Below are positions 1-9,165 of a DNA stretch of 64,000 nt, one piece after another (the stretch's first letter is position 1; the number at the start of each line of letters is the position of its first letter). The notes beneath the pieces are model-generated. The model searched no databases. It was not told the DNA's origin and was given only the letters and a program-made list of their open reading frames with translations. A program made the position numbers and the translations under genes. The stretch is from Saprospiraceae bacterium (GTDB lineage: Bacteria; Bacteroidota; Bacteroidia; Chitinophagales; Saprospiraceae): the NCBI GenBank assembly GCA_016714985.1, contig JADKBS010000034.1:1-64000 (forward strand), read 5' to 3'.

Positions 1-451
1 GTACGTTTTGATTTCAAAAACCAGTCCACTTGGGCGCTGTAAGATAATATCGGCTGAACCATTGCATCGTGGATAGGTGCCCTTGCTACATTTTTCCAGC
101 CATTTTCCTTGCCCAGGTATTCGTACAATGCAAAGGCTTATTTCGTTGTGAAGTTGCTTGATTTGATAGCCTGGATTGCTCCTGAACGCAGATGAATCTT
201 CCGTCGTGATGTTTGTATTTCCACCGGGGGTAAATTGGAACGGAATATCCTCCAACAGTGCAGGTGGTTCGTCAAAGTACATCAAATTGCTGTACCGGGT
301 TTTCTTTCGCAGTGGGTCATCGGGGTGGATGATTTTGGGTGGGTCATACACGTTGGCATCGCTTGGCTTGAAGCGTAGGCAGAAACTGCTTGCACCTACT
401 TTCCGAAAAATGTTTTGTGTCAAGGCCGTGGGCTCGCAATTGGCGCTCCAT
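1..451 (-). CDS. PD-(D/E)XK-like nuclease, partial and frameshifted
   Basis: The reverse strand reads through several frames into one recognisable protein that runs off the left edge. The first part begins MERQLRAHGLDTKHF. After a frame change the middle contains YDPPKIIHPDDPLRKKTR, and a last frame change near 110-150 leads to NGSADIILQRPSGLVFEIKT. The final stretch, an Asp followed about ten residues later by E-I-K, is the usual core of PD-(D/E)XK restriction-type nucleases. I do not know the exact family. Only the region around the catalytic core is seen. At least two frame changes are needed, so it is either a decayed gene or carries sequencing indels. It lies just downstream of, and on the same strand as, another broken gene, and the two may form one restriction or defence unit. 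Confidence 0.45.
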
Positions 452-472
452 TTCATTGAGCCAGCCTTTCTT

Positions 473-1399
473 TTATAGTCGTTGAACTGACTGCAATATT
501 TCTAAATCGTCAATTACTTCCAAAACTTTAGATTTCTCCCACCCAGACGAATTCCTTCCGTTTTTGCTGTTCTTGGAAAAAAAGGTTCACATCGAGTATT
601 TGCCCCGCATAAGTGCTACGGCCAGCCGATGGACGGTATGTAATATAGTGGTAGCTGTCGGTGTGGATTTTCCCAAAATCGAAAAGCCACCCTTCGCCGC
701 CCCAGCCGTGTTTGCCCTCATGCGTTTGGTCGCTTCTGCTTTTCCCTTCCCAACCGGAGGGGCCGTTGCTAACGCTCATCGTTCCAACAGATTCGGGCAA
801 TCCGTTTTCATTATCCGGCTCAGTTGGCATTGACTGTTCCACAAACTCATACAGGGGAAGCAACCTGTCAAATGTTTCGAGGATTTCTTGGTAGGTTGAG
901 TCGGGTAGCGGAAACGGAAGGGCGTCCTTTTCCCAACCGCTATGAAATTGCTGTTTTGCACCAGTTCTTCAGCGATTGGCTTTGAAAATCGAGAAGGCGA
1001 ACCTCGTTGTTCCTTGAATACCACATTTCCAAGCCTTTGAATACCTTTGGGATGCTGTTGAAGGTAATGATTAAAAATGCTTGATTTTAGCATCAAAAAT
1101 AGCTTCAGGATGTGGGGTACTTTTACTCGACTCCAGGAAAAGGCCACGCAAAACCTTAACCGACCTTCCGCTTCTAATCCTATGTTAAATTGCAATTCCT
1201 GTCCCCCGCCAAAATGGAACACCCAGCCTTTTTGGACGGCAAACTTTTCGATATTGCGGTCGAATGGAAGTGTTGCACCGCCCCTACCAGACAGTCCTTT
1301 CAGCCGCTTTCTGATTGCTTGCAGTTGGCTAAAGTTGTAGGCTGAACTTCTACGGTCAATTTCATGGGCTATCTCGGCAAGCTGTTCAAACGGCGTCAT
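473..1399 (-). CDS. Uncharacterised protein, frameshifted, paired with the nuclease at the left edge
   Basis: The gene starts with MTPFEQLAEIAHEIDRR and reads cleanly to about 940. There a base appears to be missing, and the following reading (WEKDALPFPLPDSTYQEIL) sits in another frame. A second frame change near 530 allows the reading to continue to a stop at 473 (EVIDDLEILQSVQRL). The full product would be about 300 residues. The N-terminal part is mixed alpha/beta with a glycine-rich segment (HFGGGQELQFNIG). I do not recognise the family. Its position directly upstream of a nuclease-like gene suggests the specificity or partner subunit of a restriction-type pair, which is inference only. 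Confidence 0.4.
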
Positions 1400-1568
1400 A
1401 ATTTTGATTGCTGTGTGGGGTTTTGCGGAGGAAAAGTGCCAGGGAGGGCTAGGCGGGATCGGGAGCGAGCGGCGCTACGGGCCCAATTTTTCAACGAAGT
1501 AGCGTGGGAAAAGGGGGGGCTTTTCGCCGGAAGCTAAAATCCGAACACAGTCTTAGTTCCAAACGAAA

Positions 1569-3396
1569 TCATTGCACTTTAACCACCTTCTCGGTTTTGA
1601 CCCCGCCCGACGTGCTAACGGTGACAAAATAAGTCCCACTGGGGTATTCGGTCATATCCAGCAGCTCATCAACCTTGTTGCCCTTGATGCTTCGCTCAAG
1701 CAGCGTTTGACCAAGCTGGTTTTGAAGCTGCAACACGCCCGAAATGCCCTCTCGGCCCGCTATCGCCACTCGGAGCATATCGCTGACCGGGTTGGGCGAA
1801 ATGGTAACTTGGATGGGTTCACCTGCCGCTACGACTGCTGACGGGTTGTTCGGGCTGAACGCAAGCTGAAACGAATATGGGTACTGCCAAGATTCCGCCT
1901 CACCATCTGCGTAAAACTCAAGGTAGTAAGTCCCGGCAGGCAGTTGAAGTAGCTGCGTCTGGATGGTTTCGGTTTCGTACTCCTCGTCGAAGAAGTATTC
2001 ATAATTGGGATGTCCCAAAATGGATACCCCGAAGAAACTGGTCGAGACATTGTCCACCTTCACCGATACAGTGCCGGCCTGTGGCAGCGTGAAGACAAAA
2101 TCGTCATAGTCAATGTCGTATTCAGCGTCGGGGGCTTGCTGGGTGATGAAGCCATTGTACTGCGTATTACTTTCGATTTGATAGGACAGGTGGTAATAAT
2201 CGGGTTCGTCCAGCCCGTGAATGTTCAAGTCCTGGTAATCCGGTAGTGCCGTATGCAGGGTGTACTGAAGTGCGGACGGGGATTCGCCACTGTACCGGGT
2301 GAACGTTTCAGATATGATGTTGAAAAAATTCTTCAACTGCGCATCTTCCACCTCCACGACCCCATCGCCGGGGTCGTCAATGCTGATGTCGTAGGTCCAG
2401 TCGCCGATGATGCAGGAGTAGTCCACATCATCTGGAATCCCCATTTGGTTCAGCCCCGCTACCTGGTTGCCCTCCACGCCGTTGCAGTCCACGTCGAGGC
2501 TGTAAAACCCCAATAGGTTGTCGAACATGACCCCACCGCTTTCCAATCCTCCGTACAAGAAAACGCCTTCGTCGAAAGAATAGAAATACGACCTGCGCAA
2601 GTCCCGGACGGCATCCGAACGCTCGTCAACGTCAAGGAATGCGTCGAATAGGAAAGGCCTGCGTTGAGTTGCTGCCCCATGCGGCGTACCACTCGTGATG
2701 AGCTTCGCAACATGATGGCTTCCGTCCTGTTGCCAGAAGTTGTCGTTTTGGAGGTACTGACGTGCAGCCAGTCCGCCCATCGAGTGCCCCAGAAGGATGA
2801 CCTTTTCCTTGCCCGTAGCTTGTAGTACATGGGTGACTGCATTCCGAACGGCCAGCCCCTGTTTTACAATGGCAGCTTGGTTGCTCTGTGTGGCGTGTTG
2901 GGTTGTTGTGCTGTTGCCGTAGGGCAGTACCATCCAGCCCAGTATTGAAATTGACGATATAAAAATCGCCAGCCATAATCCCATTGTTGAAGTCCGCAAA
3001 ATCAATCGGACTACCATTGTAAATATTGGAGTATTCCAAATCGTCGTCCGAATTGAGGTTAAAGGCAAGTTGCCCACCAAAGCTCCAGCCTTGGTTCAAA
3101 GCATAATCATAGAACCCAGACCAAGTGTCCGAACTGCCCGTCAGGCCGTGTATGAAAATAACAGGGTAGGGGAAATGCTGGGGCGCCCCGGCCCTTTCCT
3201 CGCCAAACGACGGGCTTGTCATAGGTATCGCTGAAAGAATATGGGCGGTGTCTTCCTTTAGTCGCTTTACGGTTTCTAAATGCAGGAGGACGTTTTCTGA
3301 AGGTTCGACGCCCTCCAAAAATTTTGAGGACTGTCCAGATACGGAAGCGGAGAGGCAAAGCGTGAGAAAAAAGCAGATTGTAGCTGGTGTTTTCAT
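1569..3396 (-). CDS. Secreted alpha/beta-hydrolase (lipase/esterase) with T9SS sorting domain, frameshifted
   Basis: The protein begins with a Sec signal peptide (MKTPATICFFLTLCLSASVSG). It continues with the oxyanion-loop motif of lipases (PVIFIHGLTGSSDTW) and then the nucleophile elbow GHSMGG. A middle beta-rich domain of about 250 residues follows. The C-terminus is a typical type A T9SS sorting domain, with TISPNPVSD at its start and YPSGTYFVTV near its end. The first about 155 codons and the rest are in different frames. The shift is near 2925, where the readings GLDGTAL and LPYGNSTTTQ overlap, so one base is probably lost or gained there. The product is expected at the cell surface or outside. 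The substrate is not visible from sequence. Confidence 0.75.
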
Positions 3397-3602
3397 GCTG
3401 GGTTAGTTGACTAATGAAGGATATGGCTTGAGGCGAAATCAAAGCAAATTCCAAGCCATAGGTTGTTAACACACGTGTGTCGTGTCAGTGACAATGGTAT
3501 AGAATGCCCAACCCCAAGCGCTTCAAAAATACCACAACAAAATTCCATTGTGCCCGTAATGGTTCAAGAATTAGCACAGCATTTTAGCGTAAAATAGAAT
3601 AT

Positions 3603-4672
3603 ATGAAAACCAATATCTTCCTGAATGCCTACCAGCAAGCGGAGAACAAGCTCACCTACAATTTCCTGGCAATACTGGAATTGCTCAATGACCGGGGGCT
3701 GTGCGAGTTCCTCACTGGGCTGGCCTTGTGCGAAAAACCCGTTACTGAAATTAGGACTGTCTACGGGGGGGGGAGAGCAACCCCGATGGCAGCTTCGACC
3801 TCAAAAAACGGAATGGGGATATCATGACCGTTTATTTCGAGAACAAGACCAAGCGGAGAGGACTTGGCATATCACAATTGCAATCGCACCTTAACTGGTG
3901 CAAGGATGGCGACCTGCTTTTAGTCTTGACGCCCCGCAAATCGGATATTGAAATAATCAAGAGCCTACAAAATGACAGGATTAAATTTTTCACATGGAGT
4001 GAAGTCGCTACTTGGCTCAAATCCCTTGAAAACGAAATCGTTGGGCAGTTCATTGAATACGGGAGGTTAAGTGGAGAGTTTGAGGAATTGGGGGAGATAC
4101 TCCGTGATGATATTGCAATTTACTGCGAGTTCCTTAAAACCAATTTTGACGGCAAATTGAACAACATTCTTGAGAGTTTTCACTATCAGGTTGATTTAAA
4201 AGTATATGGCTTCAATATAAACAAGCGGCAAAATTCTCGTTGGGGGCGAAAAGGCACTGAATTTATCAATGGTGACTATGAGAGCGTTGATTTTGAAAAA
4301 TACCAGTTTGGGCAGTTCTGGACAATCTGCTATTACCACGATACTTACGACCATCGCATACCATTTAAAAATGATTTGCCAGAAATAGCTTTCTTCTTTG
4401 ACATCAATCCTAAAAAAAAGAGCGTCCTTCAAATGGACGGCGATTTCATAATCATCATGAATTCACTTAAAGAACTTGGCTTTGAAAGCAATTTGGACAA
4501 CGAATTGAGTCCCAATACTTGGCGGCTTCTTTGCTACCGCAAACCAATTTCCGAATTTCAGGAATTGTCTGTCTTGTCCCTGCTCAATTTTTGCGAGGAA
4601 GTGATGCAGAAAATACTATCCACGGAGGCCTTGAGCCACCCATATTTTTATGAAATGCAGCCAGTAGTTTAA
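3603..4672 (+). CDS. PD-(D/E)XK-like nuclease family protein, frameshifted in a G9 run
   Basis: Two overlapping reading frames (3603-3827 and 3824-4672) join into one protein of about 355 residues if one base in the nine-G run at 3765-3773 is an artefact. Across the join the restored frame reads NPDGSFDLKKRNGDIM followed by TVYFENKTKRR. This is an Asp, a beta-hairpin, then E-N-K, resembling a PD-(D/E)XK nuclease core. It is followed by ISQLQSHLNWCKDGDLLLVLTP, as in restriction-like folds that bind DNA ends. The C-terminal half has no motif I recognise. Base composition becomes AT-richer after 4050 than in the neighbours, which fits a transferred defence gene. Function as a nuclease is inference from the core only. 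Confidence 0.5.
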
Positions 4673-4692
4673 TCGAAAGAAACTGTTGAGGC

Positions 4693-5193
4693 TCATTCCT
4701 TAAGTACCTCCTGCTTCTCCATAAACCGCTGCATCCCCTCCGAAATCGGCGGACAAAGTGTGAACGCCCCAAATCTGCGCTGAAAGCAGTCCCAATGCCT
4801 GCCCAAAATCCCCTGTCGCCGCTTGTAGGGATGCACCCACACCCAATCAAGCTCCCATCCCTTCGAACCATCTGCTCGTTCTCGCTCCCTGAAACAGCAG
4901 GCACCGAACGCTTTTAAAGTGCTTTTCCCTGATTTGTTGTAATGCAAAAAACCCGTGTGCGTGAAGAGGTAGGCGACCGTAGGAATGAACGGCTCGTAAC
5001 GACCACCGCTGGGCTCGTTTGCTGAATATTGCACGAACCCGAAGTGCATTTCACGCCGGAAATAGGTGGCGAACTGCTCGACAGCATTTCGATGTCCCTT
5101 CGGCGAGGAATCTGTTACTTCGATTAGCTCCAAACCGCTGTCGCAAATGACGGTGGGCAGTTTGATGGTGTATTCTTCGCAGACGTGGCACAT
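4693..5193 (-). CDS. GNAT-like acetyltransferase domain protein
   Basis: The product is 166 residues. Near the C-terminus LDWVWVHPYKRRQGILGRHW resembles the acetyl-CoA-binding motif A of GNAT enzymes (R-R-x-G-I followed by a helix), preceded by a beta strand. The N-terminus carries C-H-V-C (residues 2-5), which could bind metal. No substrate can be assigned. It is convergent with the nuclease-like gene at 3603 and stands alone, with a long non-coding spacer upstream. The start ATG at 5193 is preceded by an AT-rich segment. The family call rests mainly on the RRQGI segment and overall size, so it is moderate. Confidence 0.45.
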   Translation of the reverse strand: MCHVCEEYTIKLPTVICDSGLELIEVTDSSPKGHRNAVEQFATYFRREMHFGFVQYSANEPSGGRYEPFIPTVAYLFTHTGFLHYNKSGKSTLKAFGACCFRERERADGSKGWELDWVWVHPYKRRQGILGRHWDCFQRRFGAFTLCPPISEGMQRFMEKQEVLKE

Positions 5194-5298
5194 GCGTTTT
5201 TGTTTTTACGAACAAAAGTAAAACTACCGATAGATGCGGTGCAATACAGTTAGCAATTATGACTCCCCCACCTCCCCCGCCCACCCGTTTTCAGCGGT

Positions 5299-5449
5299 GC
5301 AGCCAACGAAACCCCCAACGCACCGCCGCAGCCTTGCCTGCCCGACAACCTGCCTGAACCCGCAAGGCAGCAGCGGCGCTCCCGCAGCAGCAGCGGCGAC
5401 CGATGTACGCCGCCCCTGCTTTTTGGCTCGACGGGGTTTCGTTGGCTGC
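5299..5449. repeat. GC-rich spacer with 17-bp perfect inverted repeat
   Basis: The 387-base spacer between 5194 and 5580 has no convincing gene. It holds the 17-base arm GCAGCCAACGAAACCCC (5299-5315) and its exact reverse complement (5433-5449), 117 bases apart. Between the arms is a second, imperfect pair around 5326-5345 and 5360-5380 (GCCGCAGCCTTGCCTG against CAAGGCAGCAGCGGC). The composition is much richer in G and C than the flanking genes. The nested arrangement suggests a folded RNA or DNA element. It could also be a remnant of a mobile element. No attC consensus or transposase was found. Confidence 0.5.
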
Positions 5450-5580
5450 GAACCTTGTAGCCCGGGCCAACCCCCAAATGGAATAGTTGATGTTTTAACC
5501 ACCGCCCCCCCGGTAGTGGTGCCGCAGCTTGGCGCATAGCTGGGCTTTGCGGCGGTGGAATAGTGTCCACCCGGTCGGCG

Positions 5581-6423
5581 TTATTGTGAGGGAAGTTGGT
5601 CTTTCTCGAATGTGGGCGGATCTTTCTCTATGGATTCAAGAAACTCGTTCAATTTCGAAGACATCAGCTCTAATGCACTCGTTTTTTTATCCTTTGCGGA
5701 CTGCTCTCTTGTGTAGGCTATGAACTGAGTCAGGATGTCATAAAAGCCTTTTTCCTCCGCTCTGTCAACTATTTTTGGCAAGTATTTCACCGTTAGAGGA
5801 TGCTCTGCGTTGAACTCATCAATTATTGAAAGGATGGTCTTTGTCACCCTGTCAACCCTCACCTTAAACTCCAAATAGTAAGCCTCGTCAATATTGATTG
5901 GCGTAATCAAGCTGCCGTCAAAATCAGAGTATAAGCCGTTTTGCCTCAATTTATCGAAGCTCTTGTACCATTTGAGTTCCTCAATGACAAAGCGGAGTTT
6001 GTCCATCAGGTGCGGGAAAATTTGCTCTTGAAGGAGTTTATTGGGGTTAGATTTTATCGCACGGATTTTTTTGTAGTCCCTTTCATCATTGATTTTTCTG
6101 ATGTAGTTAATGCCAATTCCGAAACTTTCACCAATAACACTAAAGACGAACAGGAAGAAGGAAAACAAATACCTCAAACCGTGATTTTCAAAGACGCCCT
6201 TCATGCCCTTAACTTGCCTGAAGGAAAATCCCTTTCCGTCGAGAAAAAGGAAGAAAGCTTTAATCAATTCTTCCAGCCCGATGATATGGAATGACATTGC
6301 AGAGCCGAAGTCTCCAGCTTCAGCGAGCAAATCGGCTGATTCAGTTTTTTTTTGTGCATTGGCGATGACTCCCTTGTAAACGGACAGGCACTTATCACGG
6401 GAAATTGTCAAAAATTCACTCAT
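5581..6423 (-). CDS. AbiV-family abortive infection protein (HEPN fold)
   Basis: The product is 280 residues. The N-terminal half matches the AbiV pattern: a helix with AEAGDFGSAMSFHIIGLEEL, where A-x8-H-x-x-G-L-E-E-L-I-K-A recalls the HEPN helix of AbiV proteins, followed by residues at the same spacing as in that family. AbiV proteins are reported to block phage translation. The C-terminal half has no motif I recognise and ends in a lysine- and glutamate-rich tail. The gene is divergent from the DUF6615-like gene at 6508, separated by an 84-base spacer that must hold both promoters. Its neighbourhood with nuclease-like genes supports a defence role. Confidence 0.6.
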   Translation of the reverse strand: MSEFLTISRDKCLSVYKGVIANAQKKTESADLLAEAGDFGSAMSFHIIGLEELIKAFFLFLDGKGFSFRQVKGMKGVFENHGLRYLFSFFLFVFSVIGESFGIGINYIRKINDERDYKKIRAIKSNPNKLLQEQIFPHLMDKLRFVIEELKWYKSFDKLRQNGLYSDFDGSLITPINIDEAYYLEFKVRVDRVTKTILSIIDEFNAEHPLTVKYLPKIVDRAEEKGFYDILTQFIAYTREQSAKDKKTSALELMSSKLNEFLESIEKDPPTFEKDQLPSQ

Positions 6424-6507
6424 ATTGACGATGGTTTTAGTGCGACTAAACGGAGCACCGAGTATGGAAGTTCCAAAGGCGACATCTCATAACGCTGCTA
6501 AATCTAT

Positions 6508-7404
6508 ATGAAAACAAATTCTCAAAAGCCAATCTACATGGAAGACACCTACTTGGAAAAGTTAAGAAACACCGAACTCTCCGACCTCCTCAAAGTCTTT
6601 TCCCAGCGCACCTGGCGGCGGCTCGGCTTCTGCCAGCGGTACAAAGAGGTCAAGACCTTCGAGACTACCATTACCCAAAACCTCATATTCGATTTGCTGG
6701 AATTTGTACAGCTGACAGAAACCCCCAAGCTTCGCCTTTTGGAAGCACGGGACGAAAGCGCCAACGGCAACGACATCGAGGTCTTCGTTCAGCATGGCGA
6801 CGGATATATCCTTTTCCCGACCCAAGCGAAAAGCCTTTACCCATCTGGCAAATACGAGAAAATCAACCACCAATCAGGCGGCAAGTTCCAGATTCATGCG
6901 TTGCTCGAATACGCCATCAAGCGGCAGGGGATTCCACTGTACCTTTTTTACAATTACTATCCCCTTAGGAAGGATGTAGCTGCTTGGGAGGATGTGTTTG
7001 GGTTCGGGCATGATTGCTTTGGCTGCTCGCTGGTCAATGCCCATTTAATTGCGGGACGATATTTTGATGCCGCAAACGTTCGGTGGAGCATCCCTGGTTT
7101 CTTAGACCTTCACCCACGACCCGCCATTCCCTTATTTCAATTGGTTGACGTGGAGCAGGTGGAAATACTGTGGGAGAATAGTAAAAAGCATGTCCCTGAA
7201 TTGGCACTGTACACCGACAAAGAAGTGTTCGACAGGCGGTATTGGATAGACCGCACCCCACCGCCCGCCATCAGCGGGCTGCCACAGGAGGTGCATTTTT
7301 TTCAAGACGCTGTTGAGTTAGGCATACCTGAGTTCAAGCCCAAGTTCCGGATGGTGTTGAACAAAGACAAGCAAAGCAGTGCAGCTATTTATAGGCTTGG
7401 CTAA
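6508..7404 (+). CDS. DUF6615-like protein with possible nuclease core
   Basis: The product is 298 residues. The first third reads like the DUF6615 family: FETTITQNLIFDLLEF, then DESANGNDIEVFVQHG, then FPTQAKSLYPSGKYEKINH and a helix ending in an LLEYA segment. The D-I-E and Q-A-K pair at this spacing resembles the catalytic strand-turn-strand of a PD-(D/E)XK fold. The later IPLYLFYNYY segment also occurs in that family as I remember it. Enzymatic activity has not been shown from sequence. ATG at 6508 is used; ATG at 6538 (MEDTYLEK) is an equally good alternative start. It forms a divergent pair with the AbiV-like gene and probably belongs to the same defence region. Confidence 0.5.
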   Translation: MKTNSQKPIYMEDTYLEKLRNTELSDLLKVFSQRTWRRLGFCQRYKEVKTFETTITQNLIFDLLEFVQLTETPKLRLLEARDESANGNDIEVFVQHGDGYILFPTQAKSLYPSGKYEKINHQSGGKFQIHALLEYAIKRQGIPLYLFYNYYPLRKDVAAWEDVFGFGHDCFGCSLVNAHLIAGRYFDAANVRWSIPGFLDLHPRPAIPLFQLVDVEQVEILWENSKKHVPELALYTDKEVFDRRYWIDRTPPPAISGLPQEVHFFQDAVELGIPEFKPKFRMVLNKDKQSSAAIYRLG

Positions 7405-7409
7405 ATATT

Positions 7410-8045
7410 TTAAGTGCTGGCATCGAAATTCTTTAATCCCGCCACCACCACAAAACTCCCTTTACCAACCCCAAATGCAGGTTTTTCTACTCCTATTATT
7501 TCATCTTCATTGTGGGAAAACAACGTCTGAGCAAACCTAAAACCCGCAAACCCCGCCCCTGTCATCACATCTACTATCTCCTCCGGGCTATGGAAACGTG
7601 CGTTTTGGTAGGCTGCCTTGCCACTTTCCTTGTACTTTTTGGCAATCGAGCCGTTCTTGTCCAAAAACGCTACGACAAAACTCCCGCCCGGAATCAGTAC
7701 CCGATGCGCCTCGGCAAAGGCTTTTGGCACATCGTCGAGGAAGCAGTCAACCGTCACCATCAGTGCAAGGTCAAACGTGCTATCATCGTAGGGCAGGTTT
7801 TCGGCAACGCCCTTCACCACCTCGATGCCCCGGCTGCGGGCGATTTCGGCAAAGTCGTCCAGCGGCTCCAGCCCGTGGCGGATGCCGAGCGCCGCTGCGA
7901 ACCTGCCCGTTCCCACGCCGATTTCCAGGCCCTTCCCAAACGGTGGCAGGACGAGGCGGATGGCGGCCAGTTCGGACTGGAAAAGGGTGGGGTGGCGGTC
8001 GAACCAGCCATCGTATTCAGCGGCCTTTGATTGAAATACAGGCAT
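7410..8045 (-). CDS. Class I SAM-dependent methyltransferase
   Basis: The product is 211 residues with the class I methyltransferase order: motif I GLEIGVGTGRFAAALG near residue 40, the acidic strand end around GLEPLDDFAEIA, post-motif AENLPYDDSTFDLALMV, and HRVLIPGGSFVVAFLD. These are typical of the UbiE/small-molecule branch. The substrate cannot be told. It is convergent with the DUF6615-like gene (5-base gap) and lies 5 bases downstream of the rhodanese gene on the same strand, so the two are probably co-transcribed. A methyltransferase next to sulfur-transfer proteins could act on a thiol or metalloid, but this is only inference. Confidence 0.75.
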   Translation of the reverse strand: MPVFQSKAAEYDGWFDRHPTLFQSELAAIRLVLPPFGKGLEIGVGTGRFAAALGIRHGLEPLDDFAEIARSRGIEVVKGVAENLPYDDSTFDLALMVTVDCFLDDVPKAFAEAHRVLIPGGSFVVAFLDKNGSIAKKYKESGKAAYQNARFHSPEEIVDVMTGAGFAGFRFAQTLFSHNEDEIIGVEKPAFGVGKGSFVVVAGLKNFDAST

Positions 8046-8050
8046 ATCGC

Positions 8051-8365
8051 TTAGTTTTCATCCAACCACCCAAACGTCCCGCCGCAGAGCCAAGCCGACC
8101 GGAAGCCCAGTTTTTGCAGCAGTTCCGCCCCGCCCGCCGAGCGCCCGCCGCCCTTGCCGCAAGCGGTCACGAACAGGGTGTTTTTGTCAAATTCGGCGGC
8201 AGCCTGCTCTAGCCCGTCGAGCGGTAGGTTGACCGCACCGGGGATGTGCCGCTCTTCAAATTCATCCGGGCTGCGCACGTCAATGATTTGGATGGTTTCG
8301 CCGGACTGCTCCCTGCTTTTGACCTCGCCCGGCGTGATGCATTCAGTGGTAGTGATGGTTTCCAT
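8051..8365 (-). CDS. Single-domain rhodanese-like protein with Cys-x5-Arg loop
   Basis: A 104-residue rhodanese fold: IQIIDVRSPDEFEERHIPGA is the CH2A-like strand and helix, and the active-site loop reads TACGKGGGRSAGGAELL. The cysteine and arginine are separated by five residues (C-G-K-G-G-G-R), giving the seven-residue loop known from Cdc25-type phosphatases instead of the six-residue loop of ordinary rhodaneses. ATG at 8365 (METITTTE) is chosen over the in-frame upstream start at 8383, because the upstream codons fall in the promoter region. It is transcribed divergently from the ArsR-rhodanese sensor and is probably controlled by it. It likely carries or relays sulfane sulfur in the cytoplasm. 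Confidence 0.8.
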   Translation of the reverse strand: METITTTECITPGEVKSREQSGETIQIIDVRSPDEFEERHIPGAVNLPLDGLEQAAAEFDKNTLFVTACGKGGGRSAGGAELLQKLGFRSAWLCGGTFGWLDEN

Positions 8366-8394
8366 GAAAATAATTTTTCCCATTGAAACAATCT

Positions 8395-8429
8395 ATTCAA
8401 TGATTTGTTTGAATACTTGAATAAATTTG
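8395..8429 (+). promoter_or_regulatory. ArsR-rhodanese promoter with inverted repeat operator
   Basis: The spacer holds ATTCAA (8395-8400) and TTGAAT (8409-8414), an inverted repeat with an 8-base gap, and a further TTGAATA at 8417-8423. TAAATTTG (8422-8429) is a perfect Bacteroidota -7 box, with TTTG sequences at 8404-8411 as possible -33 element. The ArsR gene begins only 4 bases after the -7 box, so its message is probably leaderless. The dyad is a good candidate site for the ArsR protein and overlaps the promoter. Confidence 0.5.
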
Positions 8430-8433
8430 CAAC

Positions 8434-9087
8434 ATGGAAAAAAGAACCTTCAAGGACAGCATCTATACCGCCATCGCAGGGCTGGCCAAAGCCTTCGGCA
8501 ACGCCAACCGGCTCGAAATCCTCGACCTGCTCGCCAACGGCGAAAAGACCGTGGAGCAGGTGGCCACGCAGACCGCCATCACTGTCGCCAATGCCTCCCA
8601 GCACCTGCAATTGTTGAAAAATGCCCGGCTGGTGAAATCCCGCCGGGAGGGCAATTTCATCTTCTACACCATCAATGGCAAACAGGCTTATACCGCCTGG
8701 AAAGCCCTTCGGGAACTGGCCCTCGCAGCCGAACCCGCCGTACAGGTCACGCTCCGGCAGTACCGCCATGAAGCAGGCAGCCCAGAAAGCCTGACGCTCG
8801 ACTCCCTTCCCGGCAACGACCGGGCGCTGCTACTCGACGTGCGCCCCACCGACGAATATGCTTCCGGGAGCCTGCCCGGTGCGGTGTCCATCCCCATCGG
8901 AGAACTGCCGCAGCGCCTCGGCGAGCTGCCCCGCCACCTGACCATCATCACCTATTGCCGTGGGCCGTTCTGCACCTTCGCCGACGATGCGGTGCAGCTC
9001 CTCAAGGCCAACGGCTTCGATGCCGTGCGGCTCGAAGAAACCTATCTCGACCACAGGCTGCACAATGACGAGTCGTGGAAAAACTGA
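8434..9087 (+). CDS. ArsR-family regulator fused to rhodanese domain (sulfane-sulfur sensor)
   Basis: The 217-residue protein has an ArsR winged helix in residues 1-105 (recognition segment TAITVANASQHLQLLKNARL) and a rhodanese domain in 125-217 (ALLLDVRPTDEYASGSLPGA; active loop YCRGPFCTFADDA). The ArsR core lacks the C-V-C metal site, so it is unlikely to sense arsenic directly. Such fusions are known in sulfur-oxidation and persulfide operons, where the rhodanese cysteine is thought to receive persulfide and relieve repression. It heads a run of genes with rhodanese, thioredoxin and DsrE domains on the same strand, which supports this reading. The leaderless start at 8434 follows from the adjacent -7 box. 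Confidence 0.85.
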   Translation: MEKRTFKDSIYTAIAGLAKAFGNANRLEILDLLANGEKTVEQVATQTAITVANASQHLQLLKNARLVKSRREGNFIFYTINGKQAYTAWKALRELALAAEPAVQVTLRQYRHEAGSPESLTLDSLPGNDRALLLDVRPTDEYASGSLPGAVSIPIGELPQRLGELPRHLTIITYCRGPFCTFADDAVQLLKANGFDAVRLEETYLDHRLHNDESWKN

Positions 9088-9165
9088 CCAATAAAATTAA
9101 CGCCATGCCAATCCGACCCTACCCTCATGGTAGCTTGGAAATATTGTACATCAAATCCTTTACGA

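Noticed and set aside
5299..5449. Integron attC site
   Set aside because: The arms do not fit the R-Y-Y-Y-A-A-C and G-T-T-R-R-R-Y core sites, and there is no integrase nearby.
5250..5570. A 106-residue Gly/Arg-rich protein in the structured spacer
   Set aside because: Composition follows the GC-rich repeat DNA, all frames are open there, and no start signal is seen.
8434..9087. Arsenic-sensing ArsR
   Set aside because: No C-V-C type metal site in the winged helix, and a rhodanese domain is fused, which points to persulfide sensing.
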